Shown: positions 11,296 through 21,749, counted from the stretch's first letter. The stretch: 28,542 nt of DNA from Botryllus schlosseri (GCA_000444245.1 ATSW01009462.1:1-28542); one strand, 5' to 3'. The notes: a model not told the origin generated them from the sequence alone. Translations and numbers: made by a program.

Positions 11296-11475
11296 ACAGA
11301 TATAGGAAACCGTCGAGATGCTATACTGTTAACTGCTGAGAAGGTCAAGAATCGTAAAGGACGAGTAGTTGATGAAGATGAAGATGCCAATTTGCATACT
11401 GTTTTGTAATATCTCATCGCACTCAAAAGCACTCTGCAGACAACGAAGTTGTTTCGACGCCTAATCCGAAAATTC
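11296..11475. other. region with competing coding-like frames on both strands
   Basis: On the plus strand, a frame ends in NRKGRVVDEDEDANLHTVL at about 11409, and a second begins at an acceptor (CTCTGCAG, about 11440) and reads TTKLFRRLIRKFSKC. On the minus strand, 11283-11639 is open for 118 codons, but its Ser/Arg-rich product looks like the antisense of the plus-strand frame. No model can be completed. Confidence 0.15.
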
Positions 11476-12462
11476 TCCAAGTGTGAAATTATCCTACTAT
11501 AAAATACTACCGATATTGACAAAGGTATATACGAAATACTTGCGGGAAATCGCGCGAATAGCACTGAATTAGGGGTAACGGTACCTGCAATCTTCCTATT
11601 TCGACCCCATCCACCATTTTTATGCCATTCACCTCCCACGATAACTATCTTGGTGATAATGCACGTTTCACAGATAAGCTGGCAGTTTAGATGACCCCGC
11701 TGCTATGCAAAAGCTCACCATACTCATCGTGTCATCAGAGTTTAAGGATTCACCAATCCATGCAGATTCGGCTTTCTATGACATGAATAATATTTGGAGC
11801 AATGAAGTCTTGAAATACGTTGTGGGTGGTATTCTAGATGCATGAATAGAGAAGTCATTACCAGCTTTGATATTCAGAAGTTTCATTGAATTCTTGCAAT
11901 CCATCATTCATGATTATACGTATTCAAAATGTTCGGAATTTCGCTACGCCCGAGACAAGCACGACGGCATGCGTAAGACAATAATGTGGAATATAAATCA
12001 TTGTAATGAACCGTAGTCTGTATTTGTGATTTAGAGCAATGCGCTATTTGGTACTCAGGACATGCTGAAGTTTGTGAATTTCTCTCCAAAGCTGAAAATA
12101 TTATACATCGGCATATAGAAGCTGCAAGCATATTAGCGACTAAGATTCACTTCAATTACCGTTGGCCAAGTACGANCNTATACTGTATCAAATGAGTGAA
12201 TGTTTAACAATTTTTATGCACAGAATTGAAAAACTACGTCCCTCTCTCAATTCAGTATATAGTTTTACAATTACTGGTCGGATATGTGGCCTCTATAAGG
12301 AGGAAACCTCAATGATCATCGGTCAAGTCTCAATGTTATATTGGTCTGGATATTTTGAGTAAAACGCATGAACGGATAGGAGCATTTTAAATGGCCCGTT
12401 TGTAATTACTATAGCTCTCTGACTATACCTCCGGTGGCACGGTGAAAAATGAAATCTTCCAG

Positions 12463-12590
12463 TTTGATGATGGACCATGGCGAAAAAGTCGATCAAGTGA
12501 AGAGCGTGGGGCAGATGATAAAGACGCTGTTGTCCTACAATGCGTTTTAAATCTCGGAGCATACAACCTATATTATATTGATTGTTTCAG
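12463..12590 (+). CDS. candidate internal exon, unrecognised charged protein
   Basis: The acceptor AAATCTTCCAG is followed by 128 open bases ending at TTTCAG|GTATTT. The product begins FDDGPWRKSRSSEERGADDK, a highly charged stretch, then DAVVLQCVLNLGAYNLYYID. It enters in phase 0 and leaves in phase 2, which matches the single-base entry of the candidate exon at 13769. A second frame over the same bases reads MMDHGEKVDQVKSVGQMIK and ends at a stop near 12549, so the choice of frame is uncertain. No family is recognised. Confidence 0.2.
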
Positions 12591-13768
12591 GTATTTGACC
12601 AATAACGCTCAAATAGTGCTATGTTCGATTCATATCATCAGCACAACAGTCATCTCCTCCATTCATATATACTTGAGAGGTGGTCGTCTTTTTAGTTGGT
12701 AGTTATGGATTCAGCTAATAAACCATAGATTGGGCCGTGTGTAAATTACTGCATTAAGGTGTCGAACACGATGCAAATAGAACAACAACAGTTAGCTACT
12801 CACAGCATCAACAAAACATTTATTTCATATTTGTTACTTGCAACCCGCGCGATTCGATCATGTCATTCAAGCAACAATGATGTTGATATTCTCAAATCTG
12901 TATTGCGTATAGAAGAGATTCGCCATTTAAGGCATTATTATTTCCGTCCAGCGAGCCGGGCCTTGTCTGCTACTTGTCACAATCGATTAATTTACCCGTT
13001 ATTAAATGACGCTGTGTAATGGTATAGTTGTGTCATCGAATTGTTGATCACTTTGCAAATATGTTTCGCCTCTTGACTTCTGACGAAGTTGTTCAATTCC
13101 GCGGTCAATGCACTGCTCCAATTCCCAGCACAAAGTGACAGCAATTGATTCACGCGTCGCATGTATCATTTCAAATACTCTGAATCAAGTGGGATAAGTA
13201 TTGCTCCATGATGTAATGGATTGTCGTGAATTCGCAATCGAACGACATTACCTAATCGCATTACGTTCGCCAGCGATCTGACAATTAGCGATTATCATTT
13301 TTCATTCTTAACAGCAATCATCGAAATCTCATCCATATGGAGAATTAAGTATCTCGTTTTCCGTACAAGAGCCTCGAGTGTGTTGCGACACACTGCACGA
13401 TTTTTTGCTGCGGATTATGGATTCTAGTTCGACCGTTTGCCCACTATCAATCAAAACTGCTCTACCCCCGTGCATACGTTTACGTATAACCCGCAATGAA
13501 GTCCGGTTACAATAAATAGTTAACAGGTTTAGTAACAATATTGCAACAATATCTGAACTCTGGAATCTTTCTGATCAAACCTAGGAGTCGCTATGTTTGC
13601 CCAAAGTTGAAATTAATAAAATTGTATCAAGCCGCACTGGGTTTAGTATCTTACTTGAGTGCCATGATCGCGGGCAATAGTCCCGGTCACTATATTGACA
13701 AACATTGATTCACGTTCTTTAATTAATTAAAATCTTCTGAATGTATTGCTACAATCTTCATCATTCAG

Positions 13769-13952
13769 ACTGCTTCATAATGAACAAAAAGGAACGAGTT
13801 CGGTGACCGATGGTACAGACATAAAGGTGTCTCGTCATAGACAATTCCCTTCCAAAGATCTTGATATAATCCAGCACTGCTATTTACCGAACGGCCCTGG
13901 ATCATGTATACCTCTCCGTCATAAACATTTACCTATAGTGACAGTGCAATGA
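13769..13952 (+). CDS. candidate terminal exon, partner of 12463-12590
   Basis: The acceptor TCTTCATCATTCAG opens a 60-codon frame ending in TGA at 13950. It starts LLHNEQKGTSSVTDGTDIKV, is polar throughout, and contains two cysteines near HCYLPNGPGSC. Its one-base entry joins in frame with the phase 2 donor at 12590. A poly(A) signal AATAAA lies 470 bases downstream at 14421-14426. No domain is recognised, and a phase match has a one-in-three chance of being accidental. Confidence 0.22.
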
Positions 13953-14837
13953 GTGCATTTACGAGGAGAAGAGAACAGTATATCCTACCTGTTGACGTTG
14001 CAACAAAACACATGAACTCATATTATAGCATAGATTTACCTGTTTACTTTTAAGAGCGTGGCTTGGTTTTCTGTCGATGATTCAAATGGAAATTTAGAAT
14101 TTCTAACCCACAACTTGAACAGGATGTTTAGGAAAGATTATGTACTGTTGAGAAATGGTCAATCTTCGCGCGACTTCGGGTCAATTCATCGACGTAAATG
14201 AACTGTTCGTTAACGAATGCTAGGTCAACATGTTGCGATATACGTACGTATCTCTTGGCCCTGGGGGTTAGCCGCATGATTTGTATATTCCTCAATATAC
14301 TGATTTTTTATCAAAGAATAATTGGATTTTGTGTTCGAAAGCACCTTTCAGATTATGAGACATCAGCAGGCTGACTAATGCTTGTCGAATCATTATCTGT
14401 ATAGGAGTCTACAGGACAATAATAAAGTAGTCAAAATAGTCATTAGTCATGCATGACGAAAGTCTTGTTAATAATACAAGGTTCTTCTTGTAATGCAAAG
14501 TCACGTCCATTGCCAGTACGGGAACGACAGAAATTTTGAGTACATTTTTACGAGATTCCCTTGCATTGTCAGTCATGTGATATGTCACGTGAAGAAGATC
14601 AACCAGGGTCCCAAGGCCCTGGCAGACCCCGTCGAAGTGCTTAACTACAACTAATCAAGCGTATCTACCACTTGCTGAGGCCGGAATATTGTTCTTCATT
14701 TTGATCTATTTCCCACTGTGCACCGGAGAGAAGTTGGCCATATGCGGCAAATATAATCAGCAATGCAATATGAGCTACAAGAGGGTTTAGTGTCAAACGT
14801 TGAACACTTACAAGAGATGTATTAATACTTGAGTCAC

Positions 14838-14845
14838 ATTCCTAC
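14838..14845. repeat. target-site duplication ATTCCTAC, left
   Basis: This 8-bp direct repeat is identical to 16096-16103 and flanks the hAT-type element between them. Eight bases is the duplication length typical of hAT transposons. Confidence 0.85.
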
Positions 14846-16095
14846 CAGAGGTGGTCAAAGTAGTCAAGAAAGCTACTCAAGTAGAAGTAGAAGACGCGAC
14901 GGAAAAAATCTACTCAAGTACGAGTAGAAGTACTTCTTTCATAAGCAACGTAAAACTACTTGAAGTAGAAGTAGAATTGATTGACTTCAAATCTACTCAA
15001 GTAAGTTTAGTTGTGGAAACGATGGTAATTCGTTCGCATGGACTGTCGAAAGCTGCAAATTGAGGTATGCGAAAGGTGCAGATCTTGATTCATATTGATG
15101 CATACCAGGAGATATCCAACTTTCGACAGCATAAGTATTCGTCCCATCATGGGATCGAAATAATAGTATTGATATCGAAATGCGATACTAATCCTTGTTT
15201 ACTCGAACAGCCCGTTTTAGAAAATATCATGGTATGGCGCCCTCCCCCATATTATAAGGCGAGTAATTTAGTCGAAGATCAATACGGAGAAGTTGTATCG
15301 GATACGGTGTTAACATTTTGCACGATTAGAAAATGTTGATAAAAAAAAATATGGTAGATAGTAAAAATGCCATATTGTGTAGCTTAATTTCCGGAAATGT
15401 TCTCCAGACAAAAGAGTTGAAACTAATTAGAACTCAAAGTATGATACTGGGAATTGAAAGAGAAATATTAATACTACTTCTAAAAGTGGAAAATGTATTT
15501 CATGTCTTTGGTCCAAAAAATGTCAAAGGTGGTATGCTAAAACAGGTCTAAAGCTAAAAAAAAAGTCAGAGTCCACTTTTCCAGATTAGGACACGCCACG
15601 GACTGCTGAATTGCGATATAATAAGTAAACGCTAGATTGCGAAACATCAGTTTCAAACGTTATGAAGGGCCATATATACTGTGATGTAATATTTCATATG
15701 TGCAGCAATGTGTGAACGGAACCGCGCAACCCGCTACTTAAATTATATTCACTGTTACTTTCGTGAAATCATATTGGTGATTCCATATTCACTATGTGCG
15801 CGAAGCGCGACGAAAATTCTGGGCTATACTCAATATTTAAGAAAATTAAATGTTGATACTCCGTGAAAACAGCCCAGAGATTCCTCAGGCTATCTTTCTG
15901 ATTGGAGGATCAAACTACTTCTACTTGACAAACTGGACATAGTAAAAAGTAAGTATGTAGATCACAAAATATCACGAAGTAGGAGTAAAAGTAGCGGGAA
16001 ATTATATCCACTTGAGTAAGTACCCAAGTAGCGGAAAACTACTTAAGTACTTCAAAAAAGTAGAAGTACTTCGTTACTGACCATGACCACCTTTG
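14846..16095 (+). mobile_element. hAT-type DNA transposon, 1250 bp, with AGTACTT-rich ends
   Basis: The ends are imperfect inverted repeats, CAGAGGTGGTCAAAGTAG on the left and CAAAGGTGGTCATGGTCAG on the right strand, bounded by a perfect 8-bp duplication. Both subterminal regions (about 14850-15010 and 15910-16090) are dense in CTACTCAAGTAGAAGTAG-type motifs in opposite orientation, so each end can fold back and the two can pair. Abundant AAGTACTT-rich hAT ends of this kind are known in many aquatic animals. The interior has three successive plus-strand frames (14851-15063, 15067-15339, 15333-15551) with no recognisable transposase motif, so this is probably non-autonomous or badly decayed. 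A second, older relative lies at about 21389-22624. Confidence 0.85.
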
Positions 16096-16103
16096 ATTCC
16101 TAC
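16096..16103. repeat. target-site duplication ATTCCTAC, right
   Basis: Identical to 14838-14845 and directly abutting the right terminal repeat CCACCTTTG. Confidence 0.85.
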
Positions 16104-16792
16104 AAATATATTTTGCATTTTTGGTAAACTTGAAATTTTTAAACTGTACGAAATCCGCGATTACCGGTTGGAATGAATTCAAATTTGGTGTGCGTCGTTT
16201 TTAAGGCAACCCAACGATTTAATCACCTAGCCAGCAAGATTCAGGAAAAAAAGTTTTTTTGAACAGCCCTAATGGACATGGACATGAACACCTGGACGCT
16301 AAGCGATACTCCATTCCATTTGTATCATTACTCAATATCTTTAGTCGGTACATTTCGATTCACGGCTGGAATGCTTTGTGGCAATCGACCAACTCCGCCC
16401 CGCGTCTACTTGTGCGTGTCATGGATCCAGAATGCCAGACCTATATTCCGATGACGTGGTGATATAGCCTTTACTCTTCTCGTGGTTGGTCGGGACATTG
16501 AAATAACGCTGCCCTGTTTCGTCATTATATCACAGCCCAAATTATATGAGCCGGTAGCTAAACTCCCACTCACTGCTGGGATAATTTACGACGAGGGTCT
16601 GGCGCTACAACTTTTATGACAGAATACTCGGATTAGAATGATTGCGACTGGGAAAACAATAAAGCCGCTAGCCATCCATAGCAATTCCGACCCCAGAAGT
16701 TGCACGACGTAATGCTTTGGCGACAAGCTGAAGTCCAAAGGTTGGAATTTCGGACGCCATTTTGATACAAGCAAACCCCAAAGCAATGATGC
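16104..16792. other. intergenic stretch, no gene seen
   Basis: Several short overlapping open frames occur on both strands, none with splice or homology support. No repeat was recognised. Confidence 0.4.
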
Positions 16793-17229
16793 GAACGATC
16801 AACGAAATTGCAATCATGGGTCACATACTCACCAGTGACGTGATACGCAATAAATATATTATACTCCACAGCTGTAACACCAATGGGTTGCGGGTTCGAG
16901 TCCGACCGAGGTCGACTCCAGAGTTCATACCTAAGCTTTGGAGGCGGATCACTAAATCCTAAGTGTGAAACCATTCTTATCCCTACAGGGAGAGGTTGAC
17001 AGCGGTCCCTCCAGCCAGACCCTTAAAAAGGTGTTAAAGGTTTATCTAGGCTCCTCCTAGCCATCTCATCCGCGTAAGCGCCAAACGGTGTCTTATAAAA
17101 GCCTAAAAGTGGGCCGAGCTTACAAGTCGGCAGCTATGCGGAATTAAAATGAAGAATGTCGGCCTGGAGTCAATGACCATAGTAGTAGACAAACAACATG
17201 AATACCACAAAACAACAACAACAATAAAC
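16793..17229 (+). mobile_element. tRNA-derived SINE, about 437 bp
   Basis: A well-preserved RNA polymerase III B box, GGTTCGAGTCC, lies at 16893-16903 in the context GTTGCGGGTTCGAGTCCGACC. About 60 bases upstream, ACTCACCAGTGACG could be a degraded A box. A unique body (about 16920-17190) follows, with no open frame of interest. The 3' end is a CAA/AACA-rich tail (CAAAACAACAACAACAATAA). The 7-mer ATGATGC occurs just before the proposed start (16786-16792) and just after the tail (17230-17236), a plausible target duplication. The body end and tail (CAATGACCATAGTAGTAGAC... then AACA repeats) recur at 21462-21522, showing that this is a family. The parent tRNA cannot be named. Confidence 0.7.
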
Positions 17230-17236
17230 ATGATGC

Positions 17237-17642
17237 ATTTAAAGTTGAACGGATACTCTGCCTTTTTGGCTTATTCCATAAAATATTGGCGATAGTTTTT
17301 TTTTCGAGAATATCAGCATTCAGTATCAATGGCGAATATCTACTACAGTCATATCAACTTTACTATATTTGTTCCTTATGGAAAATTCCATAGTAATTTT
17401 ATACCGGATCAGGTTACACGTGCTGGTGTCCCATGGCGATTTACTCTCGGTTAAGCTGATACCCGTGAAATCCTATCAACCATGCACCATCTTTCGTGGA
17501 CCTGAAGTTCTTGAGACTGAGTGCGGAGCCTTCGGCAAATGGCATCTGCGATAATCAAACTGTGCAATAAATTTGAGCAATGCTGTTTATTCGGTTTTGA
17601 TAATGATATTCATACCAATCACGCTATTTCTATGGAATTCAG
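17237..17642. other. no gene supported
   Basis: AT-rich sequence between the SINE and the cysteine-rich exon candidate. Short open frames only. Confidence 0.4.
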
Positions 17643-17836
17643 AAGCAAGGCTTGTTGACGGTTGTGAATCCGTCCTTCAACTCAGTTGCCATTGTGCTGC
17701 GGCACAGGGAGGTTGTTCGTTCTCATACTTCACCTGCTGTGCTTCAACGAAATACAGGTTCCAAGTGAACTCCTGCACGAAGCGTATAGGCCCACAAAGT
17801 GGAATTTATGTAAAGTACAATGTCCAACTTGAATAG
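17643..17836 (+). CDS. candidate cysteine-rich coding exon, probably secreted
   Basis: The open frame reads RLVDGCESVLQLSCHCAAAQ and continues GGCSFSYFTCCASTKYRF, with a C-x7-C-x-C-x6-C-x6-CC pattern and one more Cys before the stop at 17834. Two readings are possible. From the ATG at 17603, it gives a 77-residue protein with a short hydrophobic start (MIFIPITLFLWNSEA). Or it is an exon entered at the acceptor GGAATTCAG (17642). A weak donor, TACAG|GTTCCA at 17759, would leave it in phase 2 and match the one-base entry of the exon at 18894. The cysteine density suggests a disulfide-stabilised secreted domain; no family is recognised. Confidence 0.3.
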
Positions 17837-18749
17837 TGTGCTTCAGAGGAGATGGCCGTTGTTCTTAGAGTTTTACGTTCTTGGTAATCGTACAGTCACA
17901 GCATCATTTGTCGTCTTCGCGTACCAAGAAGGTTTTGTCACCTGCCTCTGACAAAACAAGTGCGAAGTATTATGAGCAGTTTTAGAATTTAGATATTTAC
18001 AACCTTATAATTAATGGCCTATCATAATTTACCTATATGCGACACATGCGGGTCATCAAAACACATACGATTCATCGTATTATTTCATCGCAGTGGACTT
18101 CGAGTAAAATATTCAATGCCCTTTAGGATAAAAATAAGAATGTCTAAGATGTCTAAGATGTTCAAGTTGCATTGACGGGTAATTTCCTGTCGCGTCGCTC
18201 GGCTCAAGATTTTAACTAGAATCGCCAGTTTTGTCATTGGATTGGGAAGATTTGGCCGGCCTTCTCCTAAACAATACCCAGAAACAGTTTTCCCACCGCG
18301 TGATACTGCAGTACTCGAATTTTCATTACTCTAAAGGGCAGAACCGCACGTACCGGTCAAGCGTCAATCAGTACATCAGATAAGCGATAAAATGTACAAG
18401 ACCTGTAATAAAACGTAAGCATCGGAAGTTAAGTTTAACCTGGAAATATCTATAGGCTAATAGGTCGAGCATCAGCGATGTTCAATCATTAGGTCCCATA
18501 TTCCCTTATCAATAGGTTTTACTGCATGTAGTCGCGTCAATAAAACCAGGTCTTTTTCCATATCGAATTTAGAATTACCGATGGAGTACAGACGGGGTTA
18601 GAGCGTTCGCGAGATCGATTGTCGGATCAAAATAAAGCGGGATGCCCTACTGATGGTGCTCAAGAATATCCGAATGTACAATGGTTGTGATTTGGGTTGC
18701 ATTTAAAACATAAAGTGTTTATTAGGACACATTATTTAAAACGTGTTTT

Positions 18750-18763
18750 TTCTTCAAAAGTTG
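18750..18763. repeat. 14-bp direct repeat TTCTTCAAAAGTTG, copy 1
   Basis: Identical to 18883-18896. The two copies bracket a pair of foldback sequences (see 18817-18881). Confidence 0.8.
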
Positions 18764-18816
18764 AAGAGCTTCTTGAAGGTACAGAACTTCAATATACAAT
18801 TGAATAGTATATTCAT

Positions 18817-18881
18817 ATTGAAATGAACCCGAATATTTCCCCTGACGAGTGTCAGCCGAAACTATTTGGGTTCATTTCAAT
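18817..18881. repeat. 65-nt foldback with 14-bp perfect arms
   Basis: ATTGAAATGAACCC at 18817-18830 is the exact reverse complement of 18868-18881. Pairing continues inward with one G-U and four more pairs, and the apical part has a small CTGAC/GTCAG hairpin around a GAGT loop. A second, shorter inverted repeat (TTCAATAT / ATATTGAA) lies just to the left at 18788-18822. Overall size and shape recall a microRNA precursor or a tiny foldback element. The sequence shows only the potential to fold. Confidence 0.6.
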
Positions 18882-18893
18882 CTTCTTCAAAAG

Positions 18894-19092
18894 TTGCATA
18901 CAATTGTCTCATAATTGTGTAGATGCATTCGGAGAATCATGGAGTATGAGCAATGAGCATTCAGACGACTTGCACTTGCAGTCGACGTATACGACATGGA
19001 ATGGCTGCGTCCCTCGAAACCGTCGTCGGTTCATCAGTTATACATCACTGGAACGGAAAGGATATTCTGATGATGATGACCACCTAGCGTAG
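18894..19092 (+). CDS. candidate terminal exon with nearby poly(A) signals
   Basis: An acceptor TTTCAATCTTCTTCAAAAG (built partly from the 14-bp direct repeat) opens a 66-codon frame that ends in TAG at 19090. The product starts CIQLSHNCVDAFGESWSMSN, has a further Cys in TTWNGCVPRNRRRF, and ends in an acidic run, YSDDDDHLA. Poly(A) signals AATAAA lie at 19133-19138 and 19259-19264, which supports a 3' terminal exon. Its one-base entry would join the weak phase 2 donor at 17759, giving one cysteine-rich protein, but this join rests on a poor donor. In the same frame, the stretch upstream from an ATG at 18823 is also open. The family is unknown. Confidence 0.3.
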
Positions 19093-19430
19093 AAATGCTG
19101 CATGATGATTTAGTCCTGGTCTAAGATCAAAAAATAAATATGAACAAAACAATGAAAAACATATTTAAGACTTGTGTGTTTTAAATTCATTTTTGTATGT
19201 GAAAGTGTCGTGAAAAGACGCCTGCGCGCACTATATAATTTGCGAAATGCCTGTTGAAATAAAATTTGTTCCAAACAAGCCACAACGTAATGAACACCGA
19301 CATCATGATGTGTGCATGTTGTTCTGTATCTGTCAGTCATCAATCATCCCGTAGACCTATACAGCACCTGCTAATCCAATTCCAATTTCACGGCGTAATT
19401 GACGATATTGTCCGTGGACGGTTTTGGCAG

Positions 19431-19728
19431 ACAATCAATTGTTTCGTGTCATGGAAATCTTGCGACAATGTTGCGAAACAGTGGCGGCGGACGTTATGTT
19501 GTTTTCTGCGGGCCAGCCACAAGCAGGAAGAGCTATGACTTGGTCATCGCTCAGCTTTCGCCAAAACACGCCTTTCGACACTGCGCCAGAGTTCACAAAG
19601 AGAAACGGTATAAGTCATCCGTCAAAAGTGCGCGGAACATTGGATCACAGTATCCTGGCTTAGCGCGCATTCTCGAGAATGCTAACGATGATTCCCGCCC
19701 TCGCTATGTTATGATTCTTCCGTCATAA
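19431..19728 (+). CDS. region with two coding-like frames, unresolved
   Basis: From the acceptor GGTTTTGGCAG (19430), one frame reads NQLFRVMEILRQCCETVAAD and ends at 19663. A second frame, open from 19399 to 19728, reads GPATSRKSYDLVIAQLSPKH in its middle and ends YVMILPS. GC content is higher here than in the flanks, and both products look protein-like, but at most one is real. No poly(A) signal or matching partner exon was found. Confidence 0.2.
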
Positions 19729-20027
19729 CATCGTTTCTCCAAAGAAAAAGACTTTCAGACTTGGCACTGACCGCAAGAGCGCGGATGTTACAGTTCACGT
19801 CTTTGTGTGACATCTGTGCGTTTACATTTACGCATACTTTCCTACGTGAGAGACAGTTTCTATACTGTATAGATTGACGTTATAATTATCTTCTTGTCTA
19901 TGTGGGATATAAACATATTATGAAGGAATATCACAATCTCACGAGCTCTAGTCTATAGATGAATTGTTTTTGAGATTCGGCGTGATTAACATCAAACTGG
20001 CTTGAGTATATGCACTGTACGTTGCAG

Positions 20028-20057
20028 AATGCACATTGCACAATGCACAATGCACAT
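20028..20057. repeat. short tandem repeat, TGCACAA-like unit
   Basis: TGCACAT, TGCACAA, TGCACAA and TGCACAT follow each other almost without gaps. A local slippage duplication. Confidence 0.6.
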
Positions 20058-20115
20058 CTACACACTCAGGGCGTAACTATTAGCTATACATGGATGATGG
20101 ATCGCGTTGGTCAAT

Positions 20116-20358
20116 ATGCTTGAAAACGAAATAGAAACACAAGTTACCAAAAGATTGCAAACGTTCCTCAGCCATATATTGATATCTACATTTGGGATAG
20201 AAATTGAAACACATTTTGCAAACGATACTGAACCGTATATTATTGTTTACAATTGGGATGGTTGGGAACGTTGGGTTCACGTTCGTGTTTGGTATGCTAA
20301 CCTTGATAATTGGGAGGTTCGCTGTCGCAAACCACCTTTTGTAGCTTCCAGCCTGTGA
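20116..20358 (+). CDS. candidate small protein, Trp-rich, 80 residues
   Basis: The first ATG after an in-frame stop opens 80 codons ending in TGA at 20356. The product begins MLENEIETQVTKRLQTFLSH, a helical-looking start, followed by a beta-type region rich in Trp and aromatics (IIVYNWDGWERWVHVRVWYA). A poly(A) signal AATAAA sits at 20472-20477, about 115 bases past the stop, which suits a short single-exon or terminal-exon transcript. The next frame over (to 20570) is also open and Lys-rich (RRKVNKKIQHKTKKKSG), so a frame change or a short intron between them cannot be excluded. No family is recognised and chance remains possible. Confidence 0.3.
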   Translation: MLENEIETQVTKRLQTFLSHILISTFGIEIETHFANDTEPYIIVYNWDGWERWVHVRVWYANLDNWEVRCRKPPFVASSL

Positions 20359-20599
20359 ACATTTTTATGAAATACCAGGATACATCAGCAACCTTAACAC
20401 CCACGATCAAAACTCCTATAGCGTTGCAATTTGCTATTACTTCCTGCATCCACGGTAGCAGGAGAAAAGTAAATAAAAAAATTCAACACAAAACTAAGAA
20501 AAAATCTGGCATGGCATATCACGCTATTGTGGTTGTGAAGGATGAAATCACTTGGTTCCATCAATTCTAACGTGCGTAGTCTGATTAATAATAACTACT

Positions 20600-21388
20600 A
20601 TAGTCAACATGGACAGAACAGAGAAAACGCTTCCAATAATATACTTGTAAATCGAACCAAAACCCATAACAATAATGTAACCAGTTTGCTANGNNNCNTA
20701 ATAAGCGGGGTCAAGAATGTAAGATGCGCAATATAAATAACTTACAGACAGACATGTAGCCTATACCTACATTTGTATACTCATGGATATAGGCATAGGT
20801 AGAGTTAATTAAGCTTAAGTGTCCCCATCTAGATTTCGAATCACGTCAATGTAAGTAGACCGCATTTTCTAAAAGTCAGCGTATGTACATTTACAGATTG
20901 TTTGTGACTTCACATGACTTCAAAGGTTCGTTTTCAAGTTTCTCAGTAAACCGTCTATAAAAGTTCGCGTTCGCACGAACCAGGACCGAATTTAAATATA
21001 TACATAAAATTCGATTGCAAACCAGTGCAATCTGTTGTACCGTAATACCGATTTGAAACGTTATAGTCATAAATACGATTTTTGCTTCGGCGGTTATCTA
21101 AGACTTGACGTGTTGCTGCGGGTTTGAATCGGCCTGCTAATGCGAAATGGATCTGGCACGGAATACAGCAATTCAAGCACCATATAGCTATAAACAACAG
21201 GTTCTTTTTCGGGAATTACCGAGTCGCAGCCCTTGGCAGTTACTGATTTTATCACATTTTACGATACATAAATAATTAACAACACCACAGAATTTGACGA
21301 CAAACCTAAAGTCGTCATTACCTTGCAATAATTGCCATAATGCCGTGAAATGAATTTTGTGTTGTCCAAACTCTCACTATAATATAAA
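20600..21388. other. no gene supported
   Basis: Contains a short block of N bases near 20692-20698 and an imperfect inverted repeat at about 20757-20807 (CTATACCTAC against GCATAGGTAG). No convincing exon or element was found. Confidence 0.4.
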
Positions 21389-21461
21389 CACGGGCGGGCA
21401 AAGTTACTACATTTGGTATACTCAAGTAGAAGTGGAACTAACACCGTGGAATTAGCGATTT

Positions 21462-21522
21462 CCAATGATCATATAGTAGTTGTCAAACACCATAAATACC
21501 AAACAACAACAAAACAACAACG
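21462..21522 (+). mobile_element. 5'-truncated SINE fragment (tail only)
   Basis: CAATGATCATATAGTAGTTG, then CACCATAAATACC and a CAA-rich tail, matches the last 60 bases of the SINE at 16793-17229 with a few differences. It is strongly 5'-truncated, as is usual when reverse transcription stops early, or it may be a separate element that uses the same 3' end. Confidence 0.6.
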
Positions 21523-21741
21523 ATATGACTAACGACACTACAAACAGGTCCAATCTTTGAATATGTATTTATTCACTGCGACATCGAGGCTATTTCGCCC
21601 GATTTGTATAACAATTCCTCTAACAAAAGTGAAACAGAGTGAAAGCTGAACCCCACATTACTTTTTACTTTGCAAAATAAAATGTGTACCTGGTAAAAGT
21701 GGTTTTGCTTAACAAAAGTGTTCAAGCAAATATGGAAGTTA

Positions 21742-21749
21742 GTCTAAAA
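21742..21749. repeat. target-site duplication GTCTAAAA, left
   Basis: Matches 22527-22534 (GCCTAAAA) at seven of eight bases and directly abuts the inverted repeat. Confidence 0.65.

Noticed and set aside
11283-11639. 118-codon open frame on the minus strand
   Set aside because: Its Ser/Arg-rich product looks like the antisense of a plus-strand frame, and one frame of this length is expected by chance.
12771-13019. 82-codon frame starting MQIEQQQLATHS
   Set aside because: It lies within the possible intron of the 12463/13769 model and has no splice, poly(A) or homology support; it is compatible with chance.
16861-16912. A functional tRNA gene at the B box
   Set aside because: No acceptor stem, anticodon arm or proper A box can be folded; the unique body and CAA-rich tail mark it as a SINE.
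18842-18862. Hammerhead ribozyme-like core: CTGACGA followed nine bases later by GAAAC, flanked by a long stem
   Set aside because: The flanking stem can place a U opposite the last A of GAAA, but only three bases remain for stem I and stem II has one pair at best. About one such core pair is expected by chance in a window of this size. A covariance-model search with the Rfam hammerhead families would settle it.
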